From Bacteroidota bacterium (GTDB lineage Bacteria > Bacteroidota > Bacteroidia > Chitinophagales > Saprospiraceae): a stretch of 64,000 bases of DNA. Position 1 is the first letter of the stretch. Each line of letters starts with the position of its first letter. The notes under the pieces are model-generated. The model was given only the letters and a program-made list of their open reading frames with translations, had not been told where the DNA came from and made no database searches. The stretch covers positions 18,444 to 82,443 of the forward strand of contig CAUJDW010000034.1 in the NCBI GenBank assembly GCA_963169455.1, in the 5' to 3' direction. This document shows, piece after piece, positions 61,461-64,000 of this stretch. A program made the translations under genes and the position numbers.

Positions 61461-62333
61461 TCAGTCCAATTCGATGCGCTCCGCTCCACAGTAAATATTG
61501 AAGCGGCCTTCCCGCAGGAAGCCGATGAGGGTCATGCCATATTCCTCCGCCAGTTCGACGGCCAGGCTGGAGGGAGCGCCCACGGCGGCCAGGATGGGTA
61601 CGCCGGCCATAACGCATTTCTGCACCAGTTCGAAGCTGAGCCTACCGCTCAGCATCACGGCCTGTTCGCGCAAAGGGACAAGCCCCCCCGCCAGGGCTTT
61701 GCCAATGAGCTTGTCGAGGGCATTGTGCCGGCCTACGTCTTCACACAACCCCAACAGCACGCCATCTGCCGTGAATGCTGCTGCGGCGTGAATGCCGCCG
61801 GTTTCTCCGAACAGGGCCTGCTGCTGCCGCAGTTGTTGGGGCAGGCTGTGAAGCACCGCTGCCGGCGCCCGGGGCAGGCCTTTGCGCGGGAAGTAACAGG
61901 AAACACTGCGCACCATATCGATGGAGGCTTTTCCGCACAGCCCGCAACTGGAAGAGGTATAAAAATGCCGGCTCAGGCTGCTGAAATCGATAGCTGCCGT
62001 TTCGGCCAGTTCCACAAGCAGGATATTGTCCTGCGCTTCCGGAGCGAGCGCTTGTCCTATGTGGCGCATGGCCAATACATCCTCCGCTTTGCCGATCAGG
62101 CCTTCGGTAAAGAGAAAACCCATGGCCAGCGCTTCGTCCTGCCCCGGTGTGCGCATGGTGATGGCCAGGCTGCGGGTTTGCCGCCGGGCGGCCGGGCCAA
62201 AGGACAGCTTGATCTCCAGAGGTTCCTCCACGGCGAGGAAGTCATCCTCATGCTTCAGTGGGCGGCCTTTCGTTATCCGAATGGTAGAGGCAGCGCGAAT
62301 ACTTTCACTTCGCGCCGGAGTCGGATGTTTCAT
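61461..62333 (-). CDS. fdhD: Formate dehydrogenase accessory sulfurtransferase FdhD
   Basis: The 290-residue protein transfers sulfur to the molybdopterin cofactor of formate dehydrogenases. The essential cysteine pair is visible in the SSSCGLCGKAS segment. Other conserved parts: PLEIKLSFGPAARRQTRSLAITMRTPGQDEALAMGFLFTEG, CEDVGRHNALDKLIGKAL, LSGRLSFELVQKCVMAGVPIL. It lies on the same strand as the FdhF/YdeP gene 3.5 kb away and is the likely maturase for it. Confidence 0.95.
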   Translation of the reverse strand: MKHPTPARSESIRAASTIRITKGRPLKHEDDFLAVEEPLEIKLSFGPAARRQTRSLAITMRTPGQDEALAMGFLFTEGLIGKAEDVLAMRHIGQALAPEAQDNILLVELAETAAIDFSSLSRHFYTSSSCGLCGKASIDMVRSVSCYFPRKGLPRAPAAVLHSLPQQLRQQQALFGETGGIHAAAAFTADGVLLGLCEDVGRHNALDKLIGKALAGGLVPLREQAVMLSGRLSFELVQKCVMAGVPILAAVGAPSSLAVELAEEYGMTLIGFLREGRFNIYCGAERIELD

Positions 62334-62402
62334 TCGATGGGTTTGAATCTGTTACGGGAACTATCCCGGTTTTAGAATACGCTCCGGAACAATCCTGCAC
62401 AT

Positions 62403-62946
62403 TTATTCTGCTTCCGGTATTTCCCCCCGGCGCACCTGCTCCACAAACTCAACCGATACTTCAAGAAGGTCAGCTATTTCAGACTCAGAGAGCTGTGGCA
62501 TACGTTCTGAAATCCTGCGGATTGCTTTGATAGAATGAAGTAATTTCCCTTTTTCCATGCCTTTTTCCATGCCTTTTTCCATACCTTTTTCCATGCCTTT
62601 TTCCATGCCTTCTTTAAGCCCTAGTTCAATAGCTTCTTTATAAAGGGCGTTTTCCCGGATATCAATAGTGATTGGCATTTCTTTTATGGTTTTGGCTGTT
62701 AAGGAATCAAGTTTTCGCGCTTGAGACAACAAGTTAAGTTGATCCAGAAATTTATGCAAATCGTTCTCATTGTTGCTCAATTGTTTCAGGCTCGGCTTCC
62801 CTTTTCATAGTTGAATGTAATAATTCGTTGATGGGCTTGCTTTCCAATATGGTGATGCCCATAAATCGTTGCAGGAGTGGCAGCACTGCCGATTCAAGAT
62901 TCTCCTTAAGTATCTTGTCATAATTTTGAGTGCGTTGCTTTTTCAT
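62403..62946 (-). pseudogene. Rpn/PD-(D/E)XK-like gene with deleted centre
   Basis: An N-terminal fragment from the ATG at 62946 (MKKQRTQNYDKILKENLESAVLPLLQRF...) ends after ~50 family-like residues. A second frame starting near 62780 gives a C-terminal fragment (LHKFLDQLNLLSQARKLDSLTAKTIKEM...ENALYKEAIELG, then a GMEK repeat and a helical tail ISERMPQLSESEIADLLEVSVEFVEQVR). In intact relatives of ~300 residues these ends flank the nuclease core. The core is missing and the parts are out of frame, so the gene is probably inactive. Confidence 0.65.
62548..62607 (-). repeat. Five 12-bp units encoding GMEK
   Basis: Five contiguous copies of CCTTTTTCCATG (one with CATA) encode a GMEK tetrapeptide repeat on the minus strand. 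The 12-bp unit keeps the frame. It lies in the C-terminal part of the Rpn-like remnant. Confidence 0.85.
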
Positions 62947-63002
62947 GCACCCAAAATAACAAAAAACAAATGATTTCAAAAAAACAAATGATTTCAACCT
63001 GG

Positions 63003-63033
63003 CAAAAAAATGAGCCCCGCCGAAGCGGGGCTC
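63003..63033 (-). terminator. Intrinsic terminator of the peroxiredoxin gene
   Basis: Minus strand: GAGCCCCGC, loop TTCG, GCGGGGCTC (stem 63012-63033), then ATTTTTTTGCC. A 9-bp GC-rich stem with a UUCG tetraloop and T-tract is a strong intrinsic terminator. Confidence 0.85.
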
Positions 63034-63079
63034 TTTAACGGCTTAAGCCATAATTAAATTACCATGTGTATTCTTTTCC

Positions 63080-63754
63080 TCAATTTTTACCGAACATGAC
63101 CGCGCCGATCTCTTTCTTCGCCAGGTAAAAATCGATGATCTCGTACTCCGTATTATTGATTCGCTCTTCCATTTCCACCAGCGTTTTCGGGGGAGGCACG
63201 ATGGCTTTGTCTCCCTTCTTCCAGTTGACCGGCAGTGCGCACTTGCACTCATCGGCAGTCTGCAGGGCCACCAGTGCGCGCTTGATCTCTTCCATATTGC
63301 GGCCGATATTCAGGGGGTAATACATGATGAGCCTGATTACACCCTTGGGGTCGATGAAGAATACGGCGCGCACCGCAGCGGTAGAGCTTTCGTTGTCGTG
63401 TAACATCCCATAAAGCCTGGAAACTTTCATGTCGAGGTCGGCAATGATGGGGAAGTTGAAATAAACCCCCGTTTTTTCCCGGACGTTGTTGACCCATGCC
63501 AGGTGGGAATGGATGCTGTCGATGCTCAGGCCCAGGAGCCTGGTGTTGCGCTGGCTGAAAAAGTCCTTCTCTTCGGCAAAGGCGCTCATCTCGGTAGTGC
63601 AGACGGGGGTAAAGTCGGCGGGGTGGGAGAAAAGCACGACCCAGCTGCCTTTGTTGTACTCGGAGAACTTCAGGTTGCCGGTAGTAGTAATGGATTCAAA
63701 ATCAGGCGCTTTGTCGCCAATCCGGGGCATGAAATTCACTTTTGGTTCTTCCAT
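63080..63754 (-). CDS. Peroxiredoxin (Prx6/1-Cys-like type)
   Basis: The 224-residue thiol peroxidase has the peroxidatic Cys in SHPADFTPVCTTEM, and a longer C-terminal arm (ALPVNWKKGDKAIVPPP) typical of Prx6-type enzymes. It reduces peroxides in the cytoplasm. The ATG at 63754 is chosen because a -7 box lies at 63795-63802, upstream of it; the longer frame to 63838 would begin beyond the promoter. Two cysteines in DECKCALP might resolve the disulfide. Confidence 0.93.
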   Translation of the reverse strand: MEEPKVNFMPRIGDKAPDFESITTTGNLKFSEYNKGSWVVLFSHPADFTPVCTTEMSAFAEEKDFFSQRNTRLLGLSIDSIHSHLAWVNNVREKTGVYFNFPIIADLDMKVSRLYGMLHDNESSTAAVRAVFFIDPKGVIRLIMYYPLNIGRNMEEIKRALVALQTADECKCALPVNWKKGDKAIVPPPKTLVEMEERINNTEYEIIDFYLAKKEIGAVMFGKN

Positions 63755-63794
63755 GGTATAATGTTTTTTGCTTGCGTTTAATTTAAAAACACTC

Positions 63795-63802
63795 CAAAGA
63801 TA
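63795..63802 (-). promoter_or_regulatory. -7 box of the peroxiredoxin gene
   Basis: The minus-strand sequence is TATCTTTG, matching TAnnTTTG; it gives a leader of about 35 nt. The -33 region is not clearly matched. It fixes the start choice. Confidence 0.55.
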
Positions 63803-63902
63803 GGGGCAGTTGCAGGCGGGGCCAGTAATGGAAATCACATACTATGGCTGGAAATTCCTAAGAGCATGTTTGGAGGCCGGATTTGAAAGCGAAAAGTGTC
63901 AA

Positions 63903-63982
63903 TTTTTCGGTGAGACAAGGCGCTTTTCGAAGGGCGTACCCTGAGGTACGGCCAAGAAAAGCAACGCAGTATCACCGAAAAA
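63903..63982. repeat. Nested inverted-repeat element at the window edge
   Basis: Three nested pairs: TTTTTCGGTGA (63903-63913)/TCACCGAAAAA (63972-63982); GCTTTTC (63922-63928)/GAAAAGC (63956-63962); CGTACC (63935-63940)/GGTACG (63945-63950) with loop CTGA. No ORF. It could be an RNA-forming or mobile repeat unit; it may extend past the window. Confidence 0.7.
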
Positions 63983-64000
63983 GTGGCCTTTTTTAGCTCA

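Overview
The window looks like the chromosome of a high-GC member of the Bacteroidota, most likely a Saprospirales/Lewinella-type marine heterotroph. This rests on two secreted proteins with type IX secretion C-terminal sorting domains, Bacteroidota-type -7 boxes (TAnnTTTG) ahead of many genes, the uppS-bamA gene pair, a TonB-dependent receptor with a carboxypeptidase-regulatory-like front domain, and many best-recognised protein families typical of that phylum. The genus is inferred, not shown. No rRNA, tRNA, CRISPR array, prophage or insertion sequence was recognised.

Layout. 1-2.7 kb: 3' part of a WD40-repeat/caspase-like protein. 2.8-3.6 kb: a dense non-coding repeat block. 3.6-8.1 kb: rsgA facing the outer-membrane assembly pair uppS-bamA. 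8.3-10 kb: M3 oligopeptidase. 10-15.7 kb: surface polysaccharide genes (WecA/TagO-like initiating transferase, O-antigen ligase/polymerase, Wzz-like protein, Wzx-like flippase). 15.7-25.6 kb: ABC permease, inositol monophosphatase, T9SS beta-helix protein, hpt plus M28 peptidase, flavin monooxygenase, LRR protein and unknowns. 26-29 kb: a homogentisate (tyrosine catabolism) operon marR-hmgA-hppD. 29-33 kb: methyltransferase, patatin lipoprotein, uvrC. 33.3-34.8 kb: an ECF sigma factor, a small overlapping ORF and a ClpP-like protease. 34.9-39.7 kb: degenerate SDR, 3-hydroxyanthranilate dioxygenase, lpxH, a protein whose 5' end runs through a 7-bp tandem repeat, and a 473-aa conserved unknown. 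39.8-44.5 kb: M15 peptidase, T9SS VCBS-repeat protein, TetR/cupin/small-membrane-protein module, thioredoxin-like protein. 44.6-48.5 kb: mnmG, Uma2 nuclease family, a decayed gene and a NahK-like kinase. 48.6-52 kb: two paralogous serine hydrolases with Ig-like front domains. 52-55.3 kb: a His/Cys-rich protein, TonB receptor and lipoprotein that look like a metal-uptake locus. 55.6-62.3 kb: a one-strand block of FdhF/YdeP-type molybdoenzyme, SbtB, SbtA, an esterase and FdhD. 62.4-63.8 kb: a deleted Rpn-like remnant and a peroxiredoxin.

Themes. Much of the window is ordinary housekeeping, but non-coding space is unusually rich in short tandem repeats (7-bp and 8-bp units), palindromes and dispersed structured repeats. 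The more notable gene contexts are: (i) the SbtA/SbtB bicarbonate-transport pair beside a formate-dehydrogenase-like enzyme and its FdhD maturase; (ii) the sigma factor-small ORF-ClpP cluster; (iii) the His/Cys-rich protein-TonB receptor-lipoprotein locus; (iv) a secreted protein whose start region is a 14-unit heptanucleotide array; and (v) a 41-residue membrane peptide encoded just after a TetR-controlled cupin gene. Assignments rest on reading the translated sequence; no database search was run.
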